Of a DNA stretch of 64,000 nt, positions 1 through 10,000 are shown one piece after another. The stretch's first letter is position 1; the number at the start of each line of letters is the position of its first letter. The notes under the pieces were generated by a model, which ran no database searches, was not told the origin of the DNA, and worked only from the letters and a program-made list of their open reading frames with translations. Source of the stretch: Pseudomonas oryzae (GTDB lineage Bacteria > Pseudomonadota > Gammaproteobacteria > Pseudomonadales > Pseudomonadaceae); contig NZ_LT629751.1 in the NCBI RefSeq assembly GCF_900104805.1, positions 2,089,001-2,153,000 of the forward strand. The letters are read 5' to 3'. The position numbers and the translations under genes are program-made.

Positions 1-382
1 TGCCCTTGAGCACGGCCTTGGACAGGCGATAGATGCTGGTCAGGTTGGTATTGATGACGTCATGCCACTCCTCGTCCTTCATCCGCAGCATCAGGTTGTC
101 GCGGGTGATGCCGGCGTTGTTGACCAGGATGGTCGGCTGGCCGAGGTGCTGCTGGATGTGCTCCAGGGTCTGGGCCACCGACTCGTCGCTGGCGACGTCG
201 AGGACCAGTCCGGCACCTTCGATGCCGGCCGCCTTCAGGTATTCGGCGATGCGCTCGGCGCCGGCCGCACTGGTGGCGGTGCCGATGACGATGGCGCCCT
301 GACGGCCCAGTTCCAGGGCGATGGCCTGGCCGATACCACGGGTGGCGCCGGTGACCAGAGCCACCTTACCTTGCAGACTCAT
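1..382 (-). CDS. fabG: 3-oxoacyl-ACP reductase FabG (partial, N-terminal 127 residues)
   Basis: NADPH-dependent reductase of the fatty-acid elongation cycle, cytoplasmic. The visible N-terminus is a classical short-chain dehydrogenase Rossmann fold: TGATRGIG near residues 11-18 and NNAG near residue 90, followed by the conserved helix leading toward the catalytic Ser-Tyr-Lys, which lies outside the window. The ATG is preceded by a GGAGA ribosome site. Only 18 nt separate it from the fabD stop, so it is the last visible gene of the yceD-rpmF-plsX-fabD-fabG operon. The 3' end is cut by the window. Confidence 0.96.
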   Translation of the reverse strand, partial: MSLQGKVALVTGATRGIGQAIALELGRQGAIVIGTATSAAGAERIAEYLKAAGIEGAGLVLDVASDESVAQTLEHIQQHLGQPTILVNNAGITRDNLMLRMKDEEWHDVINTNLTSIYRLSKAVLKG

Positions 383-400
383 GGGTGATTCTCCTGATGA

Positions 401-1339
401 TCAGGCCAGGGCCGCGCGGGCGGCGGCGAAGGCCTCGGGGGTATCCAGATTGTGGGTGTTGACGCCCTTGGCGCAGCGCTTGTTGAGACCGGACAGCACC
501 TTGCCGGGACCGCACTCGACCAGCTCGGTCACACCCTGCTCGGCCAGGGTCACGATGCTTTCGACCCAGCGCACCGGACTGTACAGCTGCTCGAGCAGGT
601 CGCGCTTGAGCACCGCCAGGTCGGCGGGCACCTGGGCACTGGTGTTCTGCACGATGGCGATCTGCGGAGTCTGCCAATCGATGGCCTCCACCGCCGCGGC
701 GAATTTCTCAGCCGCCGGACGCATCAGCGCACAGTGCGACGGCACGCTGACCGGCAACGCCATGGCACGCTTGGCGCCCTTGGCCTTGCACGCCTCGATG
801 GCGCGCTCGACTGCCGCTGCGGCGCCGGCGATCACCACCTGCCCCGGCGCGTTGAAGTTGACCGCACTGACCACCTCGCCCTGCGCCGCCTCGGCACAGG
901 CGGCACGCACGGTGTCGTCGTCCAGACCGAGGATGGCCGCCATGCCACCCTGCCCGGCCGGCACCGCCTGCTGCATCAGTTGACCGCGCAGCTCGACCAG
1001 CTTGACTGCATCAGCAAAGGGCAGGCAGCCCGCAGCCACCAGAGCGGAGTACTCGCCCAGACTGTGACCGGCGACGAAGGCCGGCTGCGTGCCACCCTCG
1101 GCCTGCCACAGGCGCCACAGGGCGATCGAGGCAGTGAGGATGGCCGGCTGGGTCTTGTCGGTCTGATTGAGCTGCTCGGCTGGGCCTTCCTGGGTCAGCG
1201 CCCAGAGGTCATAGCCCAGAGCGGCGGAGGCTGCGGCGAAGGTCTCGCCGATCACGGCGTGCTGCGTCCCCAGCTCGGCGAGCATGCCGACAGCCTGGGA
1301 GCCCTGACCGGGGAAAACGAAAGCGAGGGAAGAAGACAT
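401..1339 (-). CDS. fabD: malonyl-CoA:ACP transacylase FabD
   Basis: Transfers malonyl from CoA to acyl carrier protein, supplying extender units to fatty-acid synthesis. 312 residues, normal family length. The sequence shows FPGQGSQ near the N-terminus, the nucleophile motif GHSLGEY (Ser about 93) and the conserved His in VPSH near residue 200. It lies between plsX and fabG on the same strand, the standard order in gammaproteobacteria. The 104-nt gap to plsX holds no recognisable gene. Confidence 0.97.
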   Translation of the reverse strand: MSSSLAFVFPGQGSQAVGMLAELGTQHAVIGETFAAASAALGYDLWALTQEGPAEQLNQTDKTQPAILTASIALWRLWQAEGGTQPAFVAGHSLGEYSALVAAGCLPFADAVKLVELRGQLMQQAVPAGQGGMAAILGLDDDTVRAACAEAAQGEVVSAVNFNAPGQVVIAGAAAAVERAIEACKAKGAKRAMALPVSVPSHCALMRPAAEKFAAAVEAIDWQTPQIAIVQNTSAQVPADLAVLKRDLLEQLYSPVRWVESIVTLAEQGVTELVECGPGKVLSGLNKRCAKGVNTHNLDTPEAFAAARAALA

Positions 1340-1443
1340 GGAGCAAGTCCCTTGTGTACTTGTTCGTCAGGAGGCCGCAGCGCATTCGGCGCCGCAGCGG
1401 ATTGACTGTTGGATGACAGGCGCCCTGCACGGGTCACACCCAG

Positions 1444-2454
1444 TCACCGGAGCAGCTGACCGAGGCGCCCATGCAGGCGCTGAGGCAGATTCTCGCCGAC
1501 TTCGGCCAGTGCCCGCCCGATGGCCGCCCGAAAACCTTCGGGGCCAGCGCCGCCGTGGCTTTTTACCACAATCCCCTGCAACCCGATAAAACTCGCGCCA
1601 TTGTGCCGCGCCGGCCGCAGCTCGCCACTCAGGCGCCTCAGCAGGGGCAGCGCAAGCAGGCCGACCAGGCGCGCCCGCACACCGGAGCGGAACAGCGCCT
1701 CCAGGCGCGCCGCGATCATCGACGCCAGCCCTTCGCTGGCCTTGAGCACGACATTGCCGACGAAGCCGTCGCAGACCACGACATCCGCCTCGCCGCGATA
1801 GAGGCCATCGCCCTCGACGAAGCCGATGTAGTTGAGCGCCTCCGCCTGCTGCAGCAGACTGGCCGCCAGACGCACCTGCTGGTTGCCCTTGATGTCTTCG
1901 GTACCGACATTCAGCAGCGCCACCCGCGGCCTGGGCACCCCCTGGGCTTCGGCGACCACCGCCCCCATCACGGCGAACTGGTAGAGATGCTCGGCCGTGC
2001 AATCGACATTGGCGCCGAGGTCAAGCAGGTGGCAGCGCCCGCGCGCGGTCGGCACAGCACTGATCATCGCCGGCCGGTCGATGCCCGGCAGGGTCTTCAG
2101 CACATAACGGGAGAGCGCCATCAGGGCACCGGTATTGCCGGCGCTGACGCAGGCCTGGGCCGCGCCGGAGCGCACCAGCTCGAGCGCCTGACGCATGGAG
2201 GAATCGACCTTGCAGCGCAGGGCCTGCGCTGGACGTTCGTCCATCGCGATCACTTCGCTGGCGGGGTGCACAAGCAAACGGGAACGATCGGCAGCGGGAT
2301 GCTCTGCGATCAATTGCTCGATGATCTGAGCCTGGCCGACGAGAATCAGCCGCAGGGAGGGGAATTCAGCCAGACTGTCAATGCAGGCTGGAACAATGCA
2401 GCGGGGACCGAAGTCCCCACCCATTGCGTCGATCGCGATGATCGGAGCGGACAA
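1444..2454 (-). CDS. plsX: phosphate acyltransferase PlsX
   Basis: Makes acyl-phosphate from acyl-ACP for the PlsY step of phospholipid synthesis; peripheral membrane enzyme. 336 residues starting [15 protein letters not shown], the family N-terminal signature. The apparent start is TTG only 3 nt after the rpmF stop, with a weak ribosome site, so translation is probably coupled to rpmF. Conserved internal motifs include [11 protein letters not shown] and the glycine-rich VCDGFVGN. It shares the operon with fabD and fabG, joining fatty-acid and membrane-lipid synthesis. Confidence 0.96.
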   Translation of the reverse strand: MSAPIIAIDAMGGDFGPRCIVPACIDSLAEFPSLRLILVGQAQIIEQLIAEHPAADRSRLLVHPASEVIAMDERPAQALRCKVDSSMRQALELVRSGAAQACVSAGNTGALMALSRYVLKTLPGIDRPAMISAVPTARGRCHLLDLGANVDCTAEHLYQFAVMGAVVAEAQGVPRPRVALLNVGTEDIKGNQQVRLAASLLQQAEALNYIGFVEGDGLYRGEADVVVCDGFVGNVVLKASEGLASMIAARLEALFRSGVRARLVGLLALPLLRRLSGELRPARHNGASFIGLQGIVVKSHGGAGPEGFRAAIGRALAEVGENLPQRLHGRLGQLLR

Positions 2455-2457
2455 GGA

Positions 2458-2640
2458 TTACTCGTCAGCGCCCTTGTCGACCACCTTGCGACCACGGTAG
2501 AAGCCATCCGGGCTCACGTGGTGGCGCAGGTGGACTTCACCGGTGCTCTTCTCGACGGACAGTGCGTTGGCCTCGAGCGCATCGTGGGAACGACGCATGT
2601 CGCGAGCGGAACGAGACTTTTTGTTCTGTTGAACAGCCAT
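2458..2640 (-). CDS. rpmF: 50S ribosomal protein L32
   Basis: Small basic protein of the large ribosomal subunit, 60 residues. It begins [19 protein letters not shown], the typical bacterial L32 start. The Cys residues of zinc-binding L32 versions are absent, so this is the zinc-free form usual in Pseudomonas. It lies between the DUF177 gene (12-nt gap) and plsX (3-nt gap), a conserved pairing of a ribosomal protein with lipid genes. Confidence 0.97.
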   Translation of the reverse strand: MAVQQNKKSRSARDMRRSHDALEANALSVEKSTGEVHLRHHVSPDGFYRGRKVVDKGADE

Positions 2641-2652
2641 TCTGATTAACTC

Positions 2653-3183
2653 CTAAACGTTTGGGTCACGTTTCAACTGCGCCAGTACATCGAACGGGTT
2701 GGACCGCGAAACCTCGTTGACGCTCGGTTCTGGTGCTGCTGCAAAGCCGCCCGGAGGCTGGCATGCATCGGGTTCGTGGGCCGGTACAATGGGAAGCGCA
2801 AGCAGCAACTCGTCTTCGACCAGTTCGATCAGGTCGAGCGGCTCCTCACCCACTTCCAGCGCGTCGTAGCTTTTCGGCAGGGAATCCGCCGAGGCGCCTT
2901 CCCGTAGCACGGCATAGACGAACCTGCTGTGCACCGGAAGGGTCGCCGGCTCCAGACAACGCTGGCACACCATCTGCACCTCGACCTCGAGTTCGCCGCG
3001 CATGACGATCACCCCCTGCTCGTCACGACCGAACTCGAGACGAGCATGGACGGTGCCGGCATCGCTGACCAACTGCTCGCACAGCCGCGAAAACTGGGCC
3101 ATGGGCCACTCACCCTCGAGGGTGGCGCCACGATCGGCCAGTTTTCGCGGATCGACGTGAGGTGGAATCGGCCCTTTCAACAT
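2653..3183 (-). CDS. yceD: YceD/DUF177 family protein (23S rRNA accumulation protein)
   Basis: 176 residues. The family is linked in E. coli to 23S rRNA accumulation and is nearly always encoded just before rpmF, as here. The sequence has an N-terminal PPHVDPRKLADRG block and a central CQRCLEP motif (CxxC), followed by an acidic region ending in EEPLDLIELVEDELLLALP. First gene of the operon. A strong promoter ends about 10 nt before its ATG, so the mRNA leader would be about 3 nt. Confidence 0.93.
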   Translation of the reverse strand: MLKGPIPPHVDPRKLADRGATLEGEWPMAQFSRLCEQLVSDAGTVHARLEFGRDEQGVIVMRGELEVEVQMVCQRCLEPATLPVHSRFVYAVLREGASADSLPKSYDALEVGEEPLDLIELVEDELLLALPIVPAHEPDACQPPGGFAAAPEPSVNEVSRSNPFDVLAQLKRDPNV

Positions 3184-3192
3184 AAGCGCGCC

Positions 3193-3221
3193 ATTCTAGG
3201 GATACCCCTTTTAACTGTCAA
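3193..3221 (-). promoter_or_regulatory. sigma-70 promoter of the yceD-rpmF-plsX-fabD-fabG operon
   Basis: On the minus strand TTGACA (3221-3216), a 17-nt spacer and TAGAAT (3198-3193). The expected start point is about 3186, while the yceD ATG is at 3183, so the transcript would be essentially leaderless. Confidence 0.8.
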
Positions 3222-3289
3222 AGAAAATTCCGCGCGTGCAGAGGCCACGGGCGGCGCCTAGAATCGCTGGAATATCAAGGAGATCCCTT

Positions 3290-3868
3290 ATGCTTCCCCT
3301 GCTTCTCGCCTCCAGCTCAGCCTATCGCCGCGCCCTGCTCGAACGCCTGCAACTGCCCTTTGCCTGCCAGTCGCCGGACGTCGATGAAACCGCGCTACCC
3401 GGGGAGAGCGCCGAACGCCTGGTCTGCCGCCTGGCCGAAGCCAAGGCCCGCATCCTCGCCGCACACCACCCCAACCATCTGATCATCGGCTCCGACCAGG
3501 TCGCCGCACTCGGCCCGCACATCCTCGGCAAACCGCACACCTTCGAGCGCGCCCGCGAGCAACTGCGCGCCGCCAGCGGCAACAGCGTGACCTTCCATAC
3601 CGGCCTGTGCCTGCACAACTCGCAAAGCGGTCACACACAAACCGCCTGCGTGCCGTTCACCGTGCACTTCCGCCCGCTCGACGATGCGCGCATCGAACGC
3701 TACCTGCACCGCGAACAACCCTACGACTGCGCCGGCAGCTTCAAGTCGGAAGGCCTCGGCATCAGCCTGTTCCGCAGCACCTCCGGCGAGGACGCCACCA
3801 GCCTGATCGGCCTGCCCCTGATCCGCCTTGTGGACATGCTGCTCGCCGAGGGCGTGCAGATCCCCTGA
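3290..3868 (+). CDS. maf: Maf/YceF-type nucleotide pyrophosphatase (7-methyl-GTP type)
   Basis: 192 residues. Maf-fold house-cleaning pyrophosphatase that hydrolyses non-canonical NTPs. The IGSDQV motif (about residue 70), rather than the ADT form of the dTTP/UTP subgroup, points to the YceF/m7GTP subgroup. N-terminal LASSSAYRRALLERL and SFKSEGLG are family motifs. The ATG at 3290 is chosen for AAGGAGA at 3277-3283. A TAGAAT -10-like element lies at 3259-3264. It is transcribed divergently from yceD, as in other gammaproteobacteria. Confidence 0.93.
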   Translation: MLPLLLASSSAYRRALLERLQLPFACQSPDVDETALPGESAERLVCRLAEAKARILAAHHPNHLIIGSDQVAALGPHILGKPHTFERAREQLRAASGNSVTFHTGLCLHNSQSGHTQTACVPFTVHFRPLDDARIERYLHREQPYDCAGSFKSEGLGISLFRSTSGEDATSLIGLPLIRLVDMLLAEGVQIP

Positions 3869-3872
3869 ATCC

Positions 3873-4847
3873 TCAGCGCAAGGCCGGGCCGCGCAAGCCC
3901 ATCCACAGCGACAGCTGCTCGGCCACGCCGACACCGAACTTCTTGGCGAAGCGATCGATCGGCGATTCCCTCTCGGTGAAATCGACCAGATTCTCCTCAC
4001 CAACCACCTCGCGCGCCACATGACTGGTGCTACCCAGACCATCGATCAAGCCGAGTTCGAGCGCCTGCTCGCCCGACCAGACCAGCCCGGAAAACAGCTC
4101 CGGATGCTCCTTGTCCTTCAGGCGGTCGCCACGACCCTGCTTGACGCTGGCGATGAACTGCTTGTGGGTGGTCTCCAGCACCGTACCCCAGAAGCGCGTT
4201 TCATCCTCCTTCTGCGGCATGAACGGATCCAGGAAGGTCTTGTGCTCGCCGGCGGTATACACGCGCCGCTCCACACCCACCTTGCCCATCACGTCGACGA
4301 AGCCGAAGCCCGAAGCGGTCACACCGATCGAACCAACCAGACTGGCCTTGTCGGCGTAGATGGCATCAGCCGCACTGGCGATGTAGTAGGCACCGGAGGC
4401 ACCGAGATCGGTGATCACGGCGTACAGCTTGATCTCCGGATACTTGCTGCGCAGGCGGCGGATCTCGTCATAGATGTAGCCGGACTGCACCGGACTGCCG
4501 CCCGGACTGTTGATGCGCAGCACCACCGCACGCGTGTTCTTGTCCTCGAACGCCGAGCGCAGGCTGCCGATGATACTGTCGGCACTGGCACGCTCCTCGT
4601 CGGCGATCACGCCGCGCACCTCGATCACTGCGGTGTGCGGCTTCAGGGCCGCCGCCTTGTCCAGCTTGGCCCAGGGAGAAAACAGGAACAGCGCGACGAA
4701 GACATAGAGAAAGGCCAGACTCTTGAAGAAGATCCCCCAGCGCCGCGCACGACGCTGCTCGACCACACCGGCGAGCACCGCCTTCTCCAGCAGCTTCCAG
4801 GTCTTCTCATCCGAAGGCGCGGCAGCCTTCCACTCATCCTGTTGCAT
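3873..4847 (-). CDS. sppA: signal peptide peptidase SppA (short form)
   Basis: Serine protease that degrades remnant signal peptides in the inner membrane. 324 residues, the short single-domain form. One membrane segment lies near residues 41-58 and faces a periplasmic S49 peptidase domain. The catalytic pair is Ser about 151 (GASGAYYIA) and Lys about 203 (GEHKTFLDPF), 52 residues apart as in the Bacillus enzyme. It lies 25 nt downstream of the HAD gene in a rluC-HAD-sppA operon. Confidence 0.93.
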   Translation of the reverse strand: MQQDEWKAAAPSDEKTWKLLEKAVLAGVVEQRRARRWGIFFKSLAFLYVFVALFLFSPWAKLDKAAALKPHTAVIEVRGVIADEERASADSIIGSLRSAFEDKNTRAVVLRINSPGGSPVQSGYIYDEIRRLRSKYPEIKLYAVITDLGASGAYYIASAADAIYADKASLVGSIGVTASGFGFVDVMGKVGVERRVYTAGEHKTFLDPFMPQKEDETRFWGTVLETTHKQFIASVKQGRGDRLKDKEHPELFSGLVWSGEQALELGLIDGLGSTSHVAREVVGEENLVDFTERESPIDRFAKKFGVGVAEQLSLWMGLRGPALR

Positions 4848-4872
4848 GTCGCCTCACTCCTCTCCCAACCGA

Positions 4873-5532
4873 TTACGCACCACCATCCAGCCAGCGGACA
4901 AGCCCATCAAAACTGTCGATGGCCAGATGCGGACGATACTCCCGCAGCACCGCCAGTGGCTGCGCACCATATCCCACCGCCACCGCGGTCATGCCGGCAT
5001 TGTGCGCCATCTGCAGATCGAAGGGCGAATCCCCCACCATCAGCGCGCGCTGCGCCGCCACCCCACAATGCTCGAGGATCTCGCGCAGCATGCGCGGATC
5101 GGGCTTGCTGGCGGTTTCATCGGCGCAGCGGGTGATATCGAAGAAATCCTGCCAGCCATGCCCGGCCAGCACGCGCTCCAGGCCGCGCCGACTCTTGCCA
5201 GTAGCCACCGCCAGGCGGTAGCCCTGCGCACGAAACGCCAGCAGCGACTCGCGCACGCCGTCGAACAGCGGCGACGGCGTACGCTCCAGCAGCAGATAAT
5301 GATCACTGTAGACCCGCCGAAAGGTGGCGACCCGCGCTTCGTCCTCGAGATCGGGATAGAGACTGCGGATCGCCTCCGGCAAGCCAAGACCGATGATCCC
5401 GCGAATGGTGATCTCGTCCAGCTGCGGCAGCACGCACTCGTCGGCAGCCACACGCATCGACTCGACGATGCGCGCGATCGAGTCGACCAGAGTGCCATCC
5501 CAATCGAATACCAGCAGCCCGTAATCAGGCAT
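4873..5532 (-). CDS. HAD-superfamily hydrolase (phosphoglycolate-phosphatase-like)
   Basis: 219 residues. The haloacid-dehalogenase phosphatase signature DWDGTLVDS is at the N-terminus (Asp nucleophiles about 10 and 12), with [10 protein letters not shown] (motif II/III region) and [12 protein letters not shown] (motif IV). The ATG at 5532 overlaps the rluC stop by 8 nt, so translation is coupled. Substrate is unknown; family members act on phosphoglycolate or small sugar and nucleotide phosphates. The constant partnership with rluC suggests co-regulation rather than a shared pathway. Confidence 0.9.
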   Translation of the reverse strand: MPDYGLLVFDWDGTLVDSIARIVESMRVAADECVLPQLDEITIRGIIGLGLPEAIRSLYPDLEDEARVATFRRVYSDHYLLLERTPSPLFDGVRESLLAFRAQGYRLAVATGKSRRGLERVLAGHGWQDFFDITRCADETASKPDPRMLREILEHCGVAAQRALMVGDSPFDLQMAHNAGMTAVAVGYGAQPLAVLREYRPHLAIDSFDGLVRWLDGGA

Positions 5533-6478
5533 CGAGGCGTTCCAGAGTCTGCGCCCACACTTCGTCCACCGGCGCCTCCAGCGCCAGCTGCTGGCCATCG
5601 GGCAGGGTCACGCGCAGCGCATGAGCATGCAGGAACAGACGCTTGCCGCCCAGCTCGCGGATCTCGCGAGTGAAATCGTCGTCGCCGTACTTGCTGTCGC
5701 CGGCGATCGGATGGCCGGCATGCTTGGCGTGCACACGGATCTGATGGGTACGCCCGGTGATCGGACTGGCCTCGACCAGGGTGGCGAACTCGCCGAAGCG
5801 GCGCACCACGCGAAACTCGGTCAGCGCGTCCTTGCCCTCGGCATTGACCTCGACCATCCGCTCGCCGGAGCGCAGGTTGTTCTTCAGCAGCGGCGCACTG
5901 ACCTTCTTCTTCGAGGTCGGCCAGCTGCCGCGCACCAGCGCCAGGTAGCGCTTGTCGACCCCGTCGCCGCGCAGCGCCTCGTGCAGGTGACGCAGCATGC
6001 TGCGCTTCTTGGCGATCATCAGCAGACCCGAGGTATCGCGATCGAGGCGGTGCACCAGCTCGATATCCTTGGCCTCCGGGCGCAACTGACGAAACGCCTC
6101 GATGACGCCATAACTGAGGCCGCTGCCGCCATGCACGGCGATACCGGCCGGCTTGTTGAGCACGATCAGCGCCTTGTCCTCGTAGACGATGGCCGCCTCC
6201 AGACGCTGCAGCAGCCCCTGGGCCAGCGGCTCGGGCTCGTCGCGCTCGGCGACGCGCAACGGCGGCACGCGCACCACATCGCCGGCCTGCAGCTTGTATT
6301 CGGGCTTGATCCGCCCCTTGTTCACCCGCACCTCGCCCTTGCGCAGGATGCGGTAGATCAGGGTCTTGGGCACACCTTTCAACTGCGTCCGGAGGAAGTT
6401 GTCGATGCGTTGTCCGGCGAGTTCCGGCTGCACTTCGAGCAGCTGGACGCCAGTGGAGATTTGCGAGGGAGTTGTCAT
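5525..6478 (-). CDS. rluC: 23S rRNA pseudouridine synthase RluC
   Basis: Converts U955, U2504 and U2580 (E. coli numbering) of 23S rRNA to pseudouridine. 317 residues: an N-terminal S4 RNA-binding domain (about 20-75), then the RluA-type catalytic domain with HRLDRDTSG (catalytic Asp about 146). The frame runs open far upstream, but the ATG at 6478 gives the family N-terminus. No ribosome site precedes it, and an extended -10 lies exactly where transcription would start on the A of the ATG. Confidence 0.95.
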   Translation of the reverse strand: MTTPSQISTGVQLLEVQPELAGQRIDNFLRTQLKGVPKTLIYRILRKGEVRVNKGRIKPEYKLQAGDVVRVPPLRVAERDEPEPLAQGLLQRLEAAIVYEDKALIVLNKPAGIAVHGGSGLSYGVIEAFRQLRPEAKDIELVHRLDRDTSGLLMIAKKRSMLRHLHEALRGDGVDKRYLALVRGSWPTSKKKVSAPLLKNNLRSGERMVEVNAEGKDALTEFRVVRRFGEFATLVEASPITGRTHQIRVHAKHAGHPIAGDSKYGDDDFTREIRELGGKRLFLHAHALRVTLPDGQQLALEAPVDEVWAQTLERLDA

Positions 6479-6484
6479 CCGCGA

Positions 6485-6493
6485 ATCATAGCA
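6485..6493 (-). promoter_or_regulatory. extended -10 promoter of rluC (candidate)
   Basis: Minus strand TGCTATGAT, an extended -10 (TGn plus TATGAT, 6490-6485). The -35 region (GCTTCA) is poor. Six nt separate the hexamer from the rluC ATG, implying a leaderless transcript. Confidence 0.55.
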
Positions 6494-6506
6494 ATTTTTC
6501 CCAGAA

Positions 6507-6535
6507 TTGAAGCACTTAATGATTGCTGCTATATT
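6507..6535 (+). promoter_or_regulatory. sigma-70 promoter of rne
   Basis: TTGAAG (6507-6512), 17-nt spacer, TATATT (6530-6535). Transcription from about 6542 would give rne a leader of about 480 nt. A small GC hairpin followed by TTTT (6542-6560) lies right at the start of this leader. Confidence 0.65.
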
Positions 6536-7023
6536 CCGGGCGCCGCCAAAAGCGGCTTTTACCGCATGCCAGAGCCGACAACCTGGCCGCGGACAGACGA
6601 TCAATGGACGTCGAGCCGTCCGACGGGGCATGCGCCAGTGCAAGCGCATGCCTCGGAAAATCAAGCCTCGAGACATCACGTACGGATCGCCAGGCGCTCC
6701 GTGCAAATGCCAACCCGCTGCGGATTCTGCGCGCGGCACCCGATTCTCAGGAATACGTGCAGGGTGGAGATGCACAAACGACGGACTGCGTAGCACTCGA
6801 CTTTCCAGACGCCCCGAGCGTCCGCAGCGTTGTTTGATTCCTCCTTCTGTTTGAGTGCTTCTGTAGCTGACAGTTTGCAGGAGACGCCAGTCGCGCCAGG
6901 CCCGAGGGCCTGCGCCGCTTGACAAGGGCAACGGCCAGACCGTTCCCGGCGCACCTGACACCGACCACGAGAGTCGTGTGTGCCAACCGTCGTTTCCGGC
7001 AGCCCGGAAACCATTGGTACTAC
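6536..7023 (+). other. long 5' leader of rne, no coding region recognised
   Basis: About 490 nt between the candidate promoter and the RNase E start. No convincing gene is seen in it on either strand. In E. coli the rne leader (361 nt) is structured and bound by RNase E for feedback control; the length here fits such a role. That role is inferred from family knowledge, as the structure was not computed. Confidence 0.5.
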
Positions 7024-10000
7024 ATGAAAAGAATGCTGATCAACGCAACTCAGCCCGAAGAGTTGCGTGTTGCTCTGGTCGACGGCCAACGCCTGTTCGA
7101 CCTCGACATCGAATCGGGTGCTCGCCAGCAGAAGAAGGCCAACATCTACAAGGGGCGCATCACCCGCGTCGAGCCCAGCCTCGAGGCCGCCTTCGTCGAC
7201 TTCGGCGCCGAACGCCACGGCTTCCTGCCGCTCAAGGAAATCTCCCGCGAATACTTCACCAAGAGCCCCGAAGGCCGCGTCAACATCAAGGACGTGCTGC
7301 GCGAAGGCCAGGAAGTCATCGTCCAGGTCGAGAAGGAAGAGCGCGGCAACAAGGGCGCAGCCCTGACCACCTTCATCAGCCTGGCCGGCCGCTACCTGGT
7401 GCTGATGCCCAACAACCCGCGCGCCGGCGGCATCTCTCGCCGCATCGAGGGCGAGGAGCGCAACGAGCTGCGCGAAGCCCTCAACGGCCTCAACGCGCCG
7501 GCCGACATGGGCCTGATCGTGCGCACCGCCGGCCTCGGCCGCTCCAGCGAGGAGCTGCAGTGGGACCTGGACTACCTGATCCAGCTGTGGACCGCGATCA
7601 AGGAAGCTTCACAGGATCGCGCCGCACCCTTCCTGATCTACCAGGAAAGCAACGTCATCATCCGCGCCATCCGCGACTACCTGCGCCAGGACATCGGCGA
7701 GGTGCTGATCGACAGCATCGAGGCCCAGGAGGAAGCGCTAAGCTTCATCCAGCAGGTGATGCCGCAGTACGCCAGCAAGGTCAAGCTGTACCAGGACAGC
7801 GTGCCGCTGTTCAACCGCTTCCAGATCGAGAGCCAGATCGAGACCGCCTTCCAGCGTGAAGTGAAGCTGCCGTCCGGTGGCTCGATCGTCATCGACCCGA
7901 CCGAGGCGCTGGTGTCCATCGACATCAACTCGGCGCGCGCCACCAAGGGCGGCGACATCGAGGAAACCGCCCTGCAGACCAACCTGGAAGCGGCCGAGGA
8001 AATCGCCCGCCAGCTGCGCCTGCGCGACATCGGCGGCCTGATCGTCATCGACTTCATCGACATGACCCCGGCGAAGAACCAGCGCGCCGTCGAGGACCGC
8101 GTCCGCGAGTGCCTGGAAGCCGACCGCGCCCGCGTCCAGGTCGGTCGCATCTCGCGCTTTGGCCTGCTGGAGATGTCCCGCCAGCGCCTGCGCCCGTCGC
8201 TGGGCGAAACCAGCGGCGTGGTCTGCCCGCGCTGCAATGGCCAGGGCATCATCCGCGATGTCGAGTCGCTGTCGCTGGCCATCCTGCGCCTGATCGAGGA
8301 AGAAGCCCTCAAGGACCGTACCGCCGAAGTGCGCGCCCAGGTACCGATCCCGGTGGCCGCCTTCCTGCTCAACGAGAAGCGCAACGCCATCACCAAGATC
8401 GAGCTGCGCACCCGTGCGCGCATCGTCATCCTGCCGAACGATCACCTCGAGACTCCGCACTTCGAAGTGCAGCGCCTGCGTGACGACAGCCCGGAAACCC
8501 TGGTCGGTCAGTCCAGCTACGAGATGACCCCGAGCGAAGTCGAGGAAGTCCAGCCGGTGGCAGCCACCCGCACCCTGGTGCGTCAGGAAGCCGCAGTGAA
8601 GACCGTGACCCACGAGCGTCCGGCTCCGCAGGTGGTAGAAGCTCCCGCCGCCCCGGCACCGATCGCCCACCCCACCCCCGAGCCGAGCCTGTTCAAGGGC
8701 CTGATCCGCTCCCTGGTGGGCCTGTTTGCCGGCAAGCAGGAAGCCAAACCTGCCACCGCCGAGCAGCCGGCCGCCAGCGAGCAGACCGAGCGCGGCGAGG
8801 AGCGCCGCAACGGTCGCCAGCAGAATCGCCGCCGCGAGGGCGAGCGCGCCGAACGCGGCGAGCGCAAGCCGCGCGAGGAGCGCAAGCCCCGCGAGGAACG
8901 CCAACCGCGCGAGGAGCGTCAGCCCCGCGAGGAGCGCAAACCGCGTGAAGAGCGTCAGCCCCGCGAGGAGCGCCAGCCGCGTGAAGAGCGTCAGCCCCGC
9001 GAGGAACGCCAGCCACGTGAAGAGCGTCAGCCCCGCGAGGAACGCCAGCCGCGTGAAGAGCGTCAGCCCCGCGAGGAACGCCAGCCGCGTGAAGAGCGTC
9101 AGCCCCGCGAGGAACGCCAGCCGCGTGAAGAGCGTCAGCCCCGCGAGGAACGCCAGCCGCGTGAAGAGCGTCAGCCCCGCGAGGAGCGCCAGCCGCGTGA
9201 AGAGCGTCAGCCCCGCGAGGAGCGCCAGCCGCAGGAAGAGCGCCCGGTCGCCGAGGCCGAGGAAAATCGCAGCGTAGAAGCCATCGAACCGGCTGAAGAG
9301 CGTCGCGAGGAACGCGCCGAGCGCAAGCCGCGCAGCGAGCGTCCGCCGCGCGAGCCCCGCACCGAGATTGCCGAGGAGCTGCCGGCAGCCGGCGAGGAAA
9401 GCGAAGGTAGCGACGAAGAAGAGCAACTGGAAGGCGCCGAGGGTGAACGCCCCCGCCGTCGTTCGCGCGGCCAACGCCGCCGCAGCAACCGCCGCGAGCG
9501 CCAGCGTGAAGCCGGCGTGGAGGAAACCTTTGCCGAGGAAGGCGCAAGCACCGAAGGCCAGACCGCGGAGCACGCGATCGTAGCCGCCGGCGCAGCAGCC
9601 GCCGCCGCCATTGCCGTCGAAGTGCAGGCCGAACAGCCCGCCGACGCAGCAGCTGCAGCCGAGGCAGGCGAAGCTGTTGCTGCAGCGGCCGTGGCCGAGC
9701 CCCAACCCGAACAGGGCGCCCTCCAGGCACCTGAAGCGGTTGAGGTCGCGGCTGTAGCCGAGAGCACCGGCGCAACCGAAGCACCGGCAACCGAGCCGAC
9801 CGCACCGGCCGGCGCGCGCGCCGCCAACGACCCACGCGAGCGTCGCCGCCGCCAGGAAGCCGAGCGCCGCGCTCGTGAAGCAGCAGCCGCCGCGGCTGCC
9901 GCCGGCGAAATCACTGTCAGCGAGGAGCAGGCCAGCCCCGCCGCCAGCGAAGCGGTGGTCGCCGACGAGCCGCAGAACAGCGAGGCTCCGGCCGTCGAGG

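Noticed and set aside
6479-6961. N-terminal extension of rluC by about 160 codons
   Set aside because: The frame is open but the added stretch has no family match, and the ATG at 6478 gives the normal RluC N-terminus and length.
8863-9240. CRISPR array
   Set aside because: Direct 36-bp repeats have no unique spacers between them; the array is in frame within rne and encodes hexapeptides.
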